From a virus, in the IMG/VR virus record IMGVR_UViG_3300032050_000195, positions 1 through 51,683 of that record: DNA of 51,683 nucleotides. The stretch is one strand, 5' to 3'. The notes below the pieces were generated by a model that saw nothing but the letters and a program-made list of their open reading frames with translations, did no database searches and was not told the origin of the DNA. Position 1 is the stretch's first letter. The number at the start of each line of letters is the position of its first letter. A program made the translations under genes and the position numbers. This document shows, in pieces, positions 1 through 8,515 of this stretch.

Positions 1-1
1 T

Positions 2-1654
2 CAAGGCAGTAGTGTACAATACTTTAATTCAGCTATAGAAAATAGAGGACTCTTTAGTAGAATACTTAGAAATCTTTCATCATGGGGTATGAACTATGAC
101 GATATGATTATGAGAAATCAAGTAGGTATCGGTATAAACGAAGACCCATATTCTCAACAAGGTAATTCTATGTATGACTTTTTTAGTAAAAGAGCTGTAG
201 CATCAGTTCTTAACAGGAAGTCAATACCTTATCTAGATAGATCATATTCTGATAAAAGAAGAATTTTAAGAGAGTACTCGATCAAAGACGAAATAAGAGA
301 TTTTGTTTCTACAGTTTGTGATGAGGCGGTAATCTATTCAGAAAAAGATTTTTGTAGTCCTAAAAACTTATCTACCGACCTTTCACAAGATATCAGGGAT
401 AAGTATCAAGAATCTTTCGAAAAAATTTATAATAGATATGGATTTTCAGATTCTGTTACTGCTTGGAATTTGATGAAAGATTTTTTGATTGATGGTTATG
501 TTGCTATGGAAATTGTATGGGATGATAAAAATAAAAATATTGTACACTTTAATCGTCTAAGACCAGAAACTTTAGTTCCAGCATTTGAGCCTTCTATAGG
601 AAATTTGTGGATTCAATATCCAGAAGATCCTCAACTTAGAAGAATTTTCTTAGACTCACAAATTATTTTTATCTCATATACAACTCAAAATGACTATTCA
701 GAAACATCTTATGTTGAAGGTTTGATTAAACCGTATAATCAACTTAAAATTATTGAGCAGACTAAAATTATGTTTAACATAATTAACGCAACTGTTTATC
801 AAAAATTTACAATTCCTGTAAAAGGTCTTTCAAGACAGAGAGCTGAGGAACAAATTGGCCAACTTATAAACGATTATTCTGAAGAGGTTGAATGGGATGA
901 TACACTAGGTACTCTTCAAATTAACGGAACAAAACATCTTCCTTATAATAAACAAATTTGGTTTCCAGAAGGTGACGCTGGTACTCCTAATATGGAACTA
1001 GTTTCACCTCAGGGCCACAATCTTAATGAGGACGATATTCTAAAATGGTTTTTTAATATTTTAAAAAGGGCTTCAAAAATACCAGTGCAAAGATTTGAAG
1101 GCGACAATGGTGGTGGTAATGTCTTTACTGATGCTGCTGAGATGACAAGAGATGAGGCAAAGTTCAGTAATTTTGTTAATAGATTAAGAGCTAACTTTAA
1201 AGAATTAATCGTTAAGCCTCTTAAATTACAAATGCTCGTGGAATTTCCCGAATTAAAAAATGATGAAATAGTACTTAATCAAATTGATATTGACTTTGTA
1301 TCTAATCAGCTTTTTGAAGAATGGAAGAAACTTGGAAACATGGCAAAAAAGATAGAGATACTTGGTAGTTATACAGGTATACAAAAGGCAGATGGTACTC
1401 CTTATTTTCACATTGAATATTTGATTGACCATGTCCTAAGGCTATCTGCAGAAGAAAAAGAAGAAAATAGAAGATATTGGATTAAAGATTCAGCGGGAGC
1501 TGGTTCTTCTGATGCTACTCCAAGTGAGATGCCTGAGGGCACAGAGACACCGACTGAAACTCCTACCGAAACACCGACTGAAACTCCAGAGACTCCAGAG
1601 GCAGGTGGAGAAGAGGGTGGTGAGGGAGAGGCAGGTGGAGAATTTGAATTTTAA
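2..1654 (+). CDS. 20: T4-type portal vertex protein, 5' end outside window
   Basis: The frame is open from base 2, so the gene begins left of the window. The ATG at 89 is probably internal, since the 29 codons before it read as normal protein. The product is the gp20-type portal, which in the family forms the ring at one capsid vertex for DNA packaging and neck attachment. Evidence is the length (about 550 residues visible), the central block with HFNRLRPETLVP, and the position directly ahead of protease and capsid genes, as in T4. The C-terminus is unusual: Thr-Pro-Glu repeats (about 1539-1600) followed by a Gly/Glu-rich tail, which looks disordered. A hairpin terminator follows immediately. 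Confidence 0.88.
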   Translation, partial: QGSSVQYFNSAIENRGLFSRILRNLSSWGMNYDDMIMRNQVGIGINEDPYSQQGNSMYDFFSKRAVASVLNRKSIPYLDRSYSDKRRILREYSIKDEIRDFVSTVCDEAVIYSEKDFCSPKNLSTDLSQDIRDKYQESFEKIYNRYGFSDSVTAWNLMKDFLIDGYVAMEIVWDDKNKNIVHFNRLRPETLVPAFEPSIGNLWIQYPEDPQLRRIFLDSQIIFISYTTQNDYSETSYVEGLIKPYNQLKIIEQTKIMFNIINATVYQKFTIPVKGLSRQRAEEQIGQLINDYSEEVEWDDTLGTLQINGTKHLPYNKQIWFPEGDAGTPNMELVSPQGHNLNEDDILKWFFNILKRASKIPVQRFEGDNGGGNVFTDAAEMTRDEAKFSNFVNRLRANFKELIVKPLKLQMLVEFPELKNDEIVLNQIDIDFVSNQLFEEWKKLGNMAKKIEILGSYTGIQKADGTPYFHIEYLIDHVLRLSAEEKEENRRYWIKDSAGAGSSDATPSEMPEGTETPTETPTETPTETPETPEAGGEEGGEGEAGGEFEF

Positions 1655-1663
1655 TGTGAGGGT

Positions 1664-2032
1664 CTAAACTTCTTCAGAAGTTTTTCTTTTTTCAGAAATA
1701 GTTTGCTTCATTTTTCTGTAGATTCTTTTATTCTGAATCGGATATTCAACTCCATAATTTTTTTGTAGAGTTTCTTTTCTTTTATACTCTGAGCATTTTC
1801 TACAATAATAAATTCCAAACTCGTTACCGTATTTTATATAATTTTTAAAAATAACTTTTTTTACTACTCCACATCCATCGCACTGACAGTCAATTTTTTG
1901 ATGAGAACCCTTTGATAAAAGATCTATTGGAATAATAATTTCGTCTCCTATTGAAATATCATATCCTAAATTTTCGAAATAGTGAAAATTTGATTCAGAA
2001 ATTTTTATTGTTATCTCTCTATTAAGAATCAT
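1664..2032 (-). CDS. Zinc-ribbon protein, homing-endonuclease-like fragment
   Basis: 122 residues. Two CxxC pairs (C-D-G-C near residue 53, C-R-K-C near 79) form a probable zinc ribbon. It is followed by KNYGVEYPIQNKRIYRKMKQT, a block typical of the N-terminal region of phage free-standing homing endonucleases. No nuclease domain follows, because the frame stops 10 bp from the end of the portal gene. I infer a truncated or decayed endonuclease, or a small DNA-binding derivative. It sits inverted between two capsid genes that are normally adjacent, which fits a mobile insertion. An ATATATA box lies 22 nt before the start. Function is unproven. Confidence 0.5.
   Translation of the reverse strand: MILNREITIKISESNFHYFENLGYDISIGDEIIIPIDLLSKGSHQKIDCQCDGCGVVKKVIFKNYIKYGNEFGIYYCRKCSEYKRKETLQKNYGVEYPIQNKRIYRKMKQTISEKRKTSEEV
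1666..1685 (+). terminator. Rho-independent terminator after portal gene
   Basis: A 7-bp stem (AAACTTC / GAAGTTT, 1666-1672 and 1677-1683) with a TTCA loop runs into a T-rich tract. It lies inside the 3' end of the opposing small gene, so the two convergent genes share it. Confidence 0.7.
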
Positions 2033-2052
2033 AAAAAACCTCTAATTTTAAA

Positions 2053-2066
2053 GATATATATACAAT
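2053..2066 (-). promoter_or_regulatory. ATATATA-core box, candidate phage promoter
   Basis: On the minus strand the core ATATATA lies 22 nt before the ATG at 2032. The same box (fullest form TTAATATATAA) recurs before many genes in this window. It resembles a minus-10-only late promoter such as the TATAAATA of T4. The promoter role is inferred. Confidence 0.45.
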
Positions 2067-2156
2067 TATATACACTCCCTTGAGTATCTTCTCCTTACTT
2101 TGTTGGATAACCTCCTATAAAAAATCCACCTTTATAATTTTTAGAATTTTCAAGTC

Positions 2157-2167
2157 GATATATAATA
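2157..2167 (+). promoter_or_regulatory. ATATATA-core box before protease-scaffold gene
   Basis: GATATATAATA, with a 22-nt spacer to the ATG at 2187. It lies in the 154-bp gap between the divergent genes ending at 2032 and starting at 2187. Confidence 0.45.
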
Positions 2168-2186
2168 AAAATAAAAGATAAATTTC

Positions 2187-4409
2187 ATGAAATCAGTTCT
2201 TATTGTTGAGAATTCTATGAATTCTCTGAATATCTCAGAGAGTAACAATAAGGAAGATCAATTTGTTTTAGGTGGTATTTTTACAGAATTCGATGTAAAA
2301 AATCGAAATGAAAGAGTATATACTGCTGACAGATTTCTTCCTTGCCTTCAAGAGTTAAATGAGAGAATAGAATCTATGGGTGTTGTATATGGTGAGTTTG
2401 ATCACCCAGATGTATTTGATACTTCACTTTCAAGAGCTTCTCACATTGTAACTAAGGCACATTATGTTAAAGAAAATAACAGAGTAGAAGGTGAGATTAG
2501 ATTACTTAATACTCATTGGGGAAAAGAAGCTAAGGCTCTAGTTGGAGATAACTGTCCAATATTCGTATCATCAAGAGCTGCTGGAATAACTGAGTCAGAC
2601 GGTACAGTAACACTTAAAAAATTATTTACTTACGATATTGTTGCTGATCCTGGATTCGCATCTGCAAAAATGAATGTTAAGATACTTAATGAATCTTTAA
2701 ATTATTCAAATAACGCTAACTTTAGGATATATGAAATGTCCGATGAGTCAAAAATAAACGATCTATTTAATATGAACACTAACGATTTGGTGACAAAACA
2801 ACAATTGACTGACTACTCTCAGTATTTGGTCAATGAGTTAGCTTCTACTAAGAAAGAAGTTCGTAACGCTATCAAGAAGGGTAATTTAAATCCTAAAAAA
2901 TTGGAGCAGTTACTTGAATACTATGAGAATTTGAATGAGACTAATTCTCAAATTTTAAAATATTTAGATTATTTGGCTGAGAAAGTACAAATAGTTGTAA
3001 ATGAAAACACAGATTTGAAAAACACTGCTGACAGATTGATTAAACATAGTGATTACTTGGCTGAAAATTTAGAAAAAGCAATCAACTATACTGAGTATGT
3101 TGCAGAAAATCTTGATAAGAATATTGAGTATTCTGAATATATCGCAGAAAATTTGGATAAGAACATTTCTTATGCTGAATATATCGCTGAGAATTTAGAT
3201 AAGAATATTTCTTATGCTGAATATTTGGCTGAAAACTTAGACAAAAACATCGCATATTCAGAATATCTTGCAGAAAATTTGGACAAGAACATCGCATATT
3301 CAGAGTATATCGCTGAGAATTTAGATAAGAATATTTCTTATGCTGAATATTTGGCAGAGAATTTAGATAATTCTATCGCATACTCAGAGTATCTTGCTGA
3401 GCATGTGGAAGGTAATATCGCTTATTCTGAATATATCGCAGAGAACTTAGATGACAACATTGCTTATTCAGACTATATCGCAGAAAATCTTGACAAATCA
3501 ATTTCTTATCAGAGTTTGATTGTTGAGAAATTAAATGGTGGTAAATTGTTCGAAAGTAACGAAGAAGAAGAAAGACTTCCACTTTTGAATGTTGTTGGTA
3601 TTAATTCATATGAAGAGGAAGAAGAGGAAGAAGGTGATAAGTATGGTGAAGGTGAAAACTGGAACGACTCAGCTGAATCTCCAACTTCTGAAGAAACACC
3701 ACAAGTAGGTGAATCAAATGATACCGAAGAACATCTAGTAGTTGCAGAATCTAATGAAGCTGAAGAGACTCAATCAGAAGCTGAAGAAACTCAGTCTGAA
3801 ACTGAAACTCAATCAGAATCTGAAGAAACTCAGTCTGAAGCTGAAGAAACTACTGGTGAGACAGAAGAAAAAAGATACGAAGGTAATTCTGATTCAGAAT
3901 TATCACAATCTATTGATAAATTGATCGAAGAAGCTAAAAAACGTAAAGCTACTGAAACATCCGATCTACATTTCCTAACGTTTTTAACAAAATCTCAGGT
4001 TGATAGCTACTATTCTTTGACAAACGAAGAACAAGACGCTGTTAAACTTTACATAAGCGAAAAAAGTTTCTTTACACAAGTTGATGTGTTGAGATTAATA
4101 TCTGAGGCTTTAACTGCTAAAAACGAATCTCTTGAAGAAAGAGTAATCAGATTGATGCCTGAAAACATCAAGCCAATCTGGAACCAATTAAATGAGAATG
4201 CTAGAAAATCTATCTTATCACAAGCTAGATTATACCCATCTGAAGTAATGGCAACTGATTCACAAGTTGATCACTTCTGGATGACTAGAAATCTCAAGAA
4301 AAACGAATCTGTAACTAAGAAATTAGTTTCACATGAAAGCATGATTCAAGAAGATAGAATATCTGAAAAAGAATTGGGAGCAATCATGGAGAGATTCAAA
4401 AACTTATAA
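2187..4409 (+). CDS. 21: Prohead protease fused to a repeat-built scaffold
   Basis: 740 residues, far longer than T4 gp21. Residues 1-170 are the gp21-type serine protease: GEFDHPD (His73), VSSRAAG (Ser128/129) and FTYDIVADPGF (Asp150) match the expected catalytic blocks. About residues 210-290 are helical. Residues 290-443 are eleven in-frame 14-residue repeats of the form Y(I/L)AENLDKNIxYxE, two heptads each, so a coiled coil. Next comes an acidic Glu/Thr/Ser/Gln tract with an EETQSEA repeat. The C-terminal 150 residues are a folded domain of unknown type. In T4 the protease (gp21) and scaffold (gp22) are separate, and here they appear to be one protein. Ten of the eleven repeats hold (I/L/V)AE followed by Asn, which resembles the T4 gp21 cleavage motif. 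It is followed by the capsid gene after 39 bp. Confidence 0.85.
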   Translation: MKSVLIVENSMNSLNISESNNKEDQFVLGGIFTEFDVKNRNERVYTADRFLPCLQELNERIESMGVVYGEFDHPDVFDTSLSRASHIVTKAHYVKENNRVEGEIRLLNTHWGKEAKALVGDNCPIFVSSRAAGITESDGTVTLKKLFTYDIVADPGFASAKMNVKILNESLNYSNNANFRIYEMSDESKINDLFNMNTNDLVTKQQLTDYSQYLVNELASTKKEVRNAIKKGNLNPKKLEQLLEYYENLNETNSQILKYLDYLAEKVQIVVNENTDLKNTADRLIKHSDYLAENLEKAINYTEYVAENLDKNIEYSEYIAENLDKNISYAEYIAENLDKNISYAEYLAENLDKNIAYSEYLAENLDKNIAYSEYIAENLDKNISYAEYLAENLDNSIAYSEYLAEHVEGNIAYSEYIAENLDDNIAYSDYIAENLDKSISYQSLIVEKLNGGKLFESNEEEERLPLLNVVGINSYEEEEEEEGDKYGEGENWNDSAESPTSEETPQVGESNDTEEHLVVAESNEAEETQSEAEETQSETETQSESEETQSEAEETTGETEEKRYEGNSDSELSQSIDKLIEEAKKRKATETSDLHFLTFLTKSQVDSYYSLTNEEQDAVKLYISEKSFFTQVDVLRLISEALTAKNESLEERVIRLMPENIKPIWNQLNENARKSILSQARLYPSEVMATDSQVDHFWMTRNLKKNESVTKKLVSHESMIQEDRISEKELGAIMERFKNL
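3054..3515 (+). repeat. Eleven tandem 42-bp in-frame repeats (14 residues each)
   Basis: The repeats encode Y(V/I/L)AE(N/H)(L/V)(D/E)xxIxYx(E/D/S) without gaps, all in the frame of the protease-scaffold gene. Units 3-7 are nearly identical and outer units are more diverged, as expected from unequal recombination or slippage. There are no spacers, so it is not a CRISPR array. Confidence 0.93.
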
Positions 4410-4448
4410 TCTACAAAAAAGTAGACAAAAACAAAAATTTAAAAAAAT

Positions 4449-6188
4449 ATGTCACACATTAGAATAGACAAACAAAAAGCAGTTAAGAAGTGGGCTCCTG
4501 TATTGGAGAACATGGGTGTTACTGGTGAAAGAGTTGACTGGATGGCAGAATATGCTGAGTTTCACTCTATTAACGAAAACGCTTACGCTAATGCTACTAC
4601 TGCTGGTATGGGTCAAGTAATTGCTCCAACTCCAAATGCACTTCCTGGTAACCTTAACTTAGGTAACACAATTGGTACAAACGGTGTAGGATCTGGAGAT
4701 CTTGGTCAAAACCTTTTACCAGTAGCTATGAAAATCGCAGCTCAGACTATCGGTCTTGACCTAGTTGCTGTAAAACCATCACCTGGTCCAAAAATCGATC
4801 TTCTTTATATTGACTTCCAATATGATGATGTAAACACAGAAAGTGGTATTAATTCAAGACCACAGGTTTTCAAACTTACAGGTGCTACAAATTTATCAAC
4901 TGCTATAGGAACTGTTTCTACTTATGTAACTACTACTCAGGGTTATAAATTAACATCTGGTGGTATTCAGGGAGGTAGAGTATTTGCAACAATTGCAACC
5001 GCTTCTACGGTATCTGGAGCACCATCAGCTGGAGCTTTTTATATCGCATCAACAGAACCAACAGTTAAAGCAGGTATAGTTGAATTCTTGGGATTCTCAA
5101 GAGTTGATGGATATCCGATGTTTAAGACCTATAGACAAGTTAATGCATTTGGTCCAGGTGGATATTCTTCACTTACTAACTACTCTTTTGAAGCTCAGTA
5201 TAACACATTCAATGCAACTGGGTCAATGACCGCTCAAATTACGACTGTTGGTACTCAGCCACTTACTGGCACAGTTACTATTGACTTGGTATCTGCACTC
5301 GAAGATCATCTTCCAGGATTTTCAGCTAACTGGACATCTAATATTGCATCAGGTGATTATCCAATGAGTCGTCAGACTGATGATAATACATATTCAGGTA
5401 TCATCGGTCCTAAGGTATCTTCTAAGTCAATTCAAGTAGGTACAGTTGAAGTTTCAACTGCACTTAGAAGAACTGAAATTGAAGACATCAAGGCTAACAC
5501 TGGTATGGACATCGTTCAGAAGATGGAATCAATTCTTGTTAATGAATTGTCTCAGACAATTTCAAGACAAATTGTTAATAAGATTTTTGAACTTGGTGAC
5601 AGAAACAGAAATACATCGCCAGTACAAACTGGATTAGGTGTTACTGTAGTCGGAACAACTGCATCTTCTATATTCGACTTGAATACAGTTTATGCTCAAT
5701 CTGCAGTTGTTGGTGGTGAAACTACACACGCTGTTCAACGTAAGTTGATCACTAAGATGGTTCATGCTTCTAACTACATTGCAACAGAAGGACGTGTTGG
5801 TCCAGCTCAATTCGCTGTAACAAACGGAGGTCTTGCTGCATCACTTATGGATATCGCTGGATATACAATTAACCCAGTTAAATCTAAAATCACTGGTCAA
5901 GGTCAATTGTACCCTGTTGGTCAAATTGGTGATATTTCTATCTATGTTGATCCTTATATGAAGTATAATGATAACAGAATTGTTGTTGGTAGAAAGAACA
6001 ACCCTGATCAACCAGGTCTTATCTTCATTCCTTACTTGATGGCTCAGTCTATCAGTGTAATTTCTGAAGCTACTTTTGCACCAAGAATGTTACTACGTTC
6101 TAGATATGCAATCGCAGATGTTGGTTTCTTCCCAGAGAAGCAATATATGACTATTGTTGTAACTGATAACGCACAGTTGTTGAACTAA
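4449..6188 (+). CDS. 23: Major capsid protein, T4 gp23 type
   Basis: 579 residues. The main shell protein, assembled on the scaffold and trimmed by the prohead protease in the T4 family. Family features: a helical segment with DIVQKMESILVNELS, a block near VTNGGLAASLMD, and a C-terminal block IFIPYLMAQ followed by an RYAIADVGFF-like end, in gp23 order. A candidate maturation site is Ile41-Asn42-Glu43 before Asn44, matching the (I/L)xE rule of gp21 cleavage. This would remove a basic N-terminal helix. The gene follows the protease-scaffold gene and ends in a strong terminator, so the two probably share a transcript. No ATATATA box precedes it. Confidence 0.92.
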   Translation: MSHIRIDKQKAVKKWAPVLENMGVTGERVDWMAEYAEFHSINENAYANATTAGMGQVIAPTPNALPGNLNLGNTIGTNGVGSGDLGQNLLPVAMKIAAQTIGLDLVAVKPSPGPKIDLLYIDFQYDDVNTESGINSRPQVFKLTGATNLSTAIGTVSTYVTTTQGYKLTSGGIQGGRVFATIATASTVSGAPSAGAFYIASTEPTVKAGIVEFLGFSRVDGYPMFKTYRQVNAFGPGGYSSLTNYSFEAQYNTFNATGSMTAQITTVGTQPLTGTVTIDLVSALEDHLPGFSANWTSNIASGDYPMSRQTDDNTYSGIIGPKVSSKSIQVGTVEVSTALRRTEIEDIKANTGMDIVQKMESILVNELSQTISRQIVNKIFELGDRNRNTSPVQTGLGVTVVGTTASSIFDLNTVYAQSAVVGGETTHAVQRKLITKMVHASNYIATEGRVGPAQFAVTNGGLAASLMDIAGYTINPVKSKITGQGQLYPVGQIGDISIYVDPYMKYNDNRIVVGRKNNPDQPGLIFIPYLMAQSISVISEATFAPRMLLRSRYAIADVGFFPEKQYMTIVVTDNAQLLN

Positions 6189-6212
6189 TCAATAATTTGA
6201 AAATTAGAAAAC

Positions 6213-6236
6213 CCCTTCGAAAGAAGGGGTTTTTTA
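6213..6236 (+). terminator. Strong rho-independent terminator after capsid gene
   Basis: A perfect 7-bp GC-rich stem (CCCCTTC / GAAGGGG) with a GAAA tetraloop, flanked by AAAA and TTTTTT. It is the most GC-rich hairpin of the gene ends in the window, consistent with a very highly expressed capsid gene. Confidence 0.93.
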
Positions 6237-6282
6237 TTTTTATATCTTTTTCATTCGAAGTTTGATAATCTAGTTTTAGTCC

Positions 6283-6293
6283 ATAATATATAC
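6283..6293 (+). promoter_or_regulatory. ATATATA-core box abutting the NFACT-R start
   Basis: ATAATATATAC, with only 4 nt between the core and the ATG at 6297. If the box is a minus-10 element, transcription would begin at or next to the start codon and give a leaderless mRNA. Confidence 0.45.
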
Positions 6294-6296
6294 TTC

Positions 6297-6686
6297 ATGA
6301 TAAAAAATTATCAACTTTTCTTAGAATCAAAAAAAGATAAGTTTCCTAATATTAAAACCGTCAAAGTAGGTGATTTCACAGTTTTGATTGGTAAAGATTC
6401 TAAATCAAATGACTATTTAACAACTATTAAGTCACAAGACGAAGATATTTGGTTTCATGCAAAAGGCGTTCCTGGAAGTCATGTTGTGATTAAAAGTAGA
6501 GAAAGTTTGCCAACTCCAGAAATTATTGAAGAAGTTGCTAGAATTGCTGCGAAAAACTCAAAGTCTACTGGTAAGACAAAAGTAGTTTATTGCAAGATTA
6601 AGTTTGTAAATAAAACCAGTGATATGAAAGAAGGTCAAGTTTCGGTAGATTACAACAATGCAGATGAAATCGAAGTTGAAATTTAA
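6297..6686 (+). CDS. Stand-alone NFACT-R (DUF814) domain protein
   Basis: 129 residues, essentially one domain. Residues 38-66 (NDYL... DIWFHAKGVPGSHVVI) are the hallmark of NFACT-R, the C-terminal RNA-binding domain of RqcH/NEMF. RqcH works in ribosome-associated quality control by binding the tRNA-obstructed large subunit and adding C-terminal tails. The remaining 65 residues match the domain's helix and basic strand. The NFACT-N, HhH and coiled-coil parts of full RqcH are absent, so it cannot be a complete RqcH. It may compete with host RqcH or act on tRNA or rRNA. The N-terminus MIKNYQLFLES resembles a capsid targeting sequence. A tmRNA gene lies 1.9 kb downstream on the same strand. Confidence 0.82.
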   Translation: MIKNYQLFLESKKDKFPNIKTVKVGDFTVLIGKDSKSNDYLTTIKSQDEDIWFHAKGVPGSHVVIKSRESLPTPEIIEEVARIAAKNSKSTGKTKVVYCKIKFVNKTSDMKEGQVSVDYNNADEIEVEI

Positions 6687-6693
6687 TATATAA
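6682..6693 (+). promoter_or_regulatory. TTTAATATATAA box before first peptidase gene
   Basis: Full form of the recurring box. It overlaps the stop codon of the NFACT-R gene and sits 21 nt before the ATG at 6714. Confidence 0.45.
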
Positions 6694-6713
6694 TAAAATT
6701 AAGAACAATTTAA

Positions 6714-8054
6714 ATGTCTTTTGAAAGTGTTACATTCTTATATACAGATACTTTACACGAAATTATAGATAATATTTCCGGACCAGTTGCTGAGGCACTG
6801 TTAAAGGCACAAGGTGATAGATTTGTAAAGAATCCTTTTAAAATTGAAGTGGTCGATGTTTCTAAAACACATAGTAGATTTTGGGTGACTTTCAAAGATC
6901 ATAAACAAAATATGAAGATTAAGGCATTTATAAATTCAATTTTGCCTAATTCATTCACCGATCATCAGATTTGGGAATTTATTCAAGAATACAATAAACT
7001 AGCACTTGGTAAAGAAACTCAAGCAGAGACTAAGGTCACTTATAATAAAATTGAACCAAGAGCTTTTAGATTCGAACCAAAAGATATAAGAAATACATTT
7101 ATCTCACTAGTAACACAGACTTATCCACACGGTCATGAAGAAGAAGTTATGAAGTTTATGCCTCAAGATCTTAGTAAAGACGAGTTTGGCAATTACTACA
7201 AAATAATAGGTAAATCTCAGACTATGTTTACTTCACATCTTGACACTGCTGACAGAACTAAAAGTTATGTTAACTTGGTGAGTGTTGAAAGAGATGGAGA
7301 TGAGATAATTATGACTGACGGAACTAGTATTTTAGGAGCTGATGATAAAGCAGGTGTTACTGTTATGCTCTACATGATGGCTCATAACATACCGGGTATT
7401 TATTACTTTTTTATAGGTGAAGAAAGAGGTGGTATAGGTTCTTATAAATTGGCAGCTGCTTTTGATAAATACACTCACTTAAAAGATGTTAAAAGATGTG
7501 TTTCGTTTGATAGAAGAAACTACTTTTCAGTGATCACTAAACAATCTTATAGACAATCCTGTTCAGACGAATTTGCGCAAGCTTTAGCTGACGAATTAAA
7601 TAAGTCAGGACTTAGTTTATCACTCGACCCAACTGGTATTTATACTGATTCGGCTTCATTTATTGATGATATACCAGAATGTACAAATGTATCTGTTGGT
7701 TATTTCAGTGAACACACAACAAAAGAGTGTCAAAATATTTCATACCTTGAAAGATTAGCAAAAGCCTGTCTATCTGCAAATTGGGAAGAACTTCCAACTG
7801 TTAAAAAAGTAGGCTTTGATGAAGAAATTTTAAGGAAGTATAAAGGATTCTTAGCTGAATTAAAGGCAAATGTATTTAATTTAGAAGTTAGAATGGTCAA
7901 TGATTTTGGAGATGCTATAATTAAAATAGAAATAGAACCAGATTTAGAATTGGTTTTTGAAGAGCTAAAAATAATAAGCAGACTACTTACAAAACATAAA
8001 ATGGACCCAGATGTCACATTTGATAATCAATATATTAAAATAAATTTAAAGTAA
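6714..8054 (+). CDS. M20/M28/M42-like zinc peptidase with extra N- and C-domains
   Basis: 446 residues. The core (about 125-355) has the metal-ligand pattern of co-catalytic zinc amino/carboxypeptidases: SHLDT (His175, Asp177), GADDKAG (Asp210/211), GEE (Glu236/237), FDRR (Asp266) and SEHTTKE (His334). An N-terminal part of about 120 residues and a C-terminal alpha/beta part of about 85 residues are specific to this copy. The related gene at 21248 lacks this N-terminal part. The substrate is unknown; family members cleave peptides or deacylate small molecules. It ends in a TAATG overlap with the next gene, so the two are co-translated. Confidence 0.72.
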   Translation: MSFESVTFLYTDTLHEIIDNISGPVAEALLKAQGDRFVKNPFKIEVVDVSKTHSRFWVTFKDHKQNMKIKAFINSILPNSFTDHQIWEFIQEYNKLALGKETQAETKVTYNKIEPRAFRFEPKDIRNTFISLVTQTYPHGHEEEVMKFMPQDLSKDEFGNYYKIIGKSQTMFTSHLDTADRTKSYVNLVSVERDGDEIIMTDGTSILGADDKAGVTVMLYMMAHNIPGIYYFFIGEERGGIGSYKLAAAFDKYTHLKDVKRCVSFDRRNYFSVITKQSYRQSCSDEFAQALADELNKSGLSLSLDPTGIYTDSASFIDDIPECTNVSVGYFSEHTTKECQNISYLERLAKACLSANWEELPTVKKVGFDEEILRKYKGFLAELKANVFNLEVRMVNDFGDAIIKIEIEPDLELVFEELKIISRLLTKHKMDPDVTFDNQYIKINLK

Positions 8055-8503
8055 TGAAGTTTAATACAATTAAATATAGTAAAATATCAATATCTGAGGC
8101 GTCTAAAGAACCTTGGGAAGATGATTATGCGGATTCTTATGAAGATAGATATGATAAATATGGAACTTATGGTCGAGATTTTTATGATGATGCACCAGAA
8201 GAAATAGAAGAGGATGATCAGAAAGATAATATCTCCTACGAAATAAGAAAAATTTTGTCTTTATATGGTATAGTAGGCGAAGTTGAATTTGAAGAAAAAT
8301 ATGGTCTCTCTATAAGAATATACTTAAAGAAAAGAGAGAAAATGAGTAATATTATTAAAATAATGGATACTGTTATTAATAAAGTAAAAAAACAAATATT
8401 ACCACAGTATGAATCTGAAGTTGAGCTATATGAGACTACAAAAGGTCAGCCGGTCCTAGAATTTGATTTTTACCTTTTATCTGATAGCGAATCACCATTT
8501 TAG
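8054..8503 (+). CDS. Acidic protein of unknown function
   Basis: 149 residues, start codon overlapping the stop of the peptidase gene by one base. The N-terminus MKFNTIKYSKISISEAS fits the targeting-peptide-like pattern found in many proteins here (ISE before Ala). An Asp/Glu/Tyr-rich linker (residues 20-60) is followed by an alpha/beta domain with pattern RKILSLYG ... LSIRIYLKK. It may be related to other unknown proteins in the window that share a targeting-like start plus small alpha/beta domain. No catalytic motif seen. Confidence 0.6.
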   Translation: MKFNTIKYSKISISEASKEPWEDDYADSYEDRYDKYGTYGRDFYDDAPEEIEEDDQKDNISYEIRKILSLYGIVGEVEFEEKYGLSIRIYLKKREKMSNIIKIMDTVINKVKKQILPQYESEVELYETTKGQPVLEFDFYLLSDSESPF

Positions 8504-8515
8504 AAAAAACTTTGC

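Noticed and set aside
2111-2116. CCTCCT read on the minus strand as AGGAGG, a strong ribosome binding site
   Set aside because: No start codon lies at a suitable distance downstream on that strand, and genes here generally lack Shine-Dalgarno sites.
3054-3515. Regular 42-bp repeats considered as a CRISPR array
   Set aside because: Repeats abut without spacers, stay in one reading frame and encode a coiled coil.
3082-3582. Minus-strand open frames opposite the scaffold repeats
   Set aside because: They arise from the repetitive composition of the coding strand, have odd amino-acid composition and no start signals.
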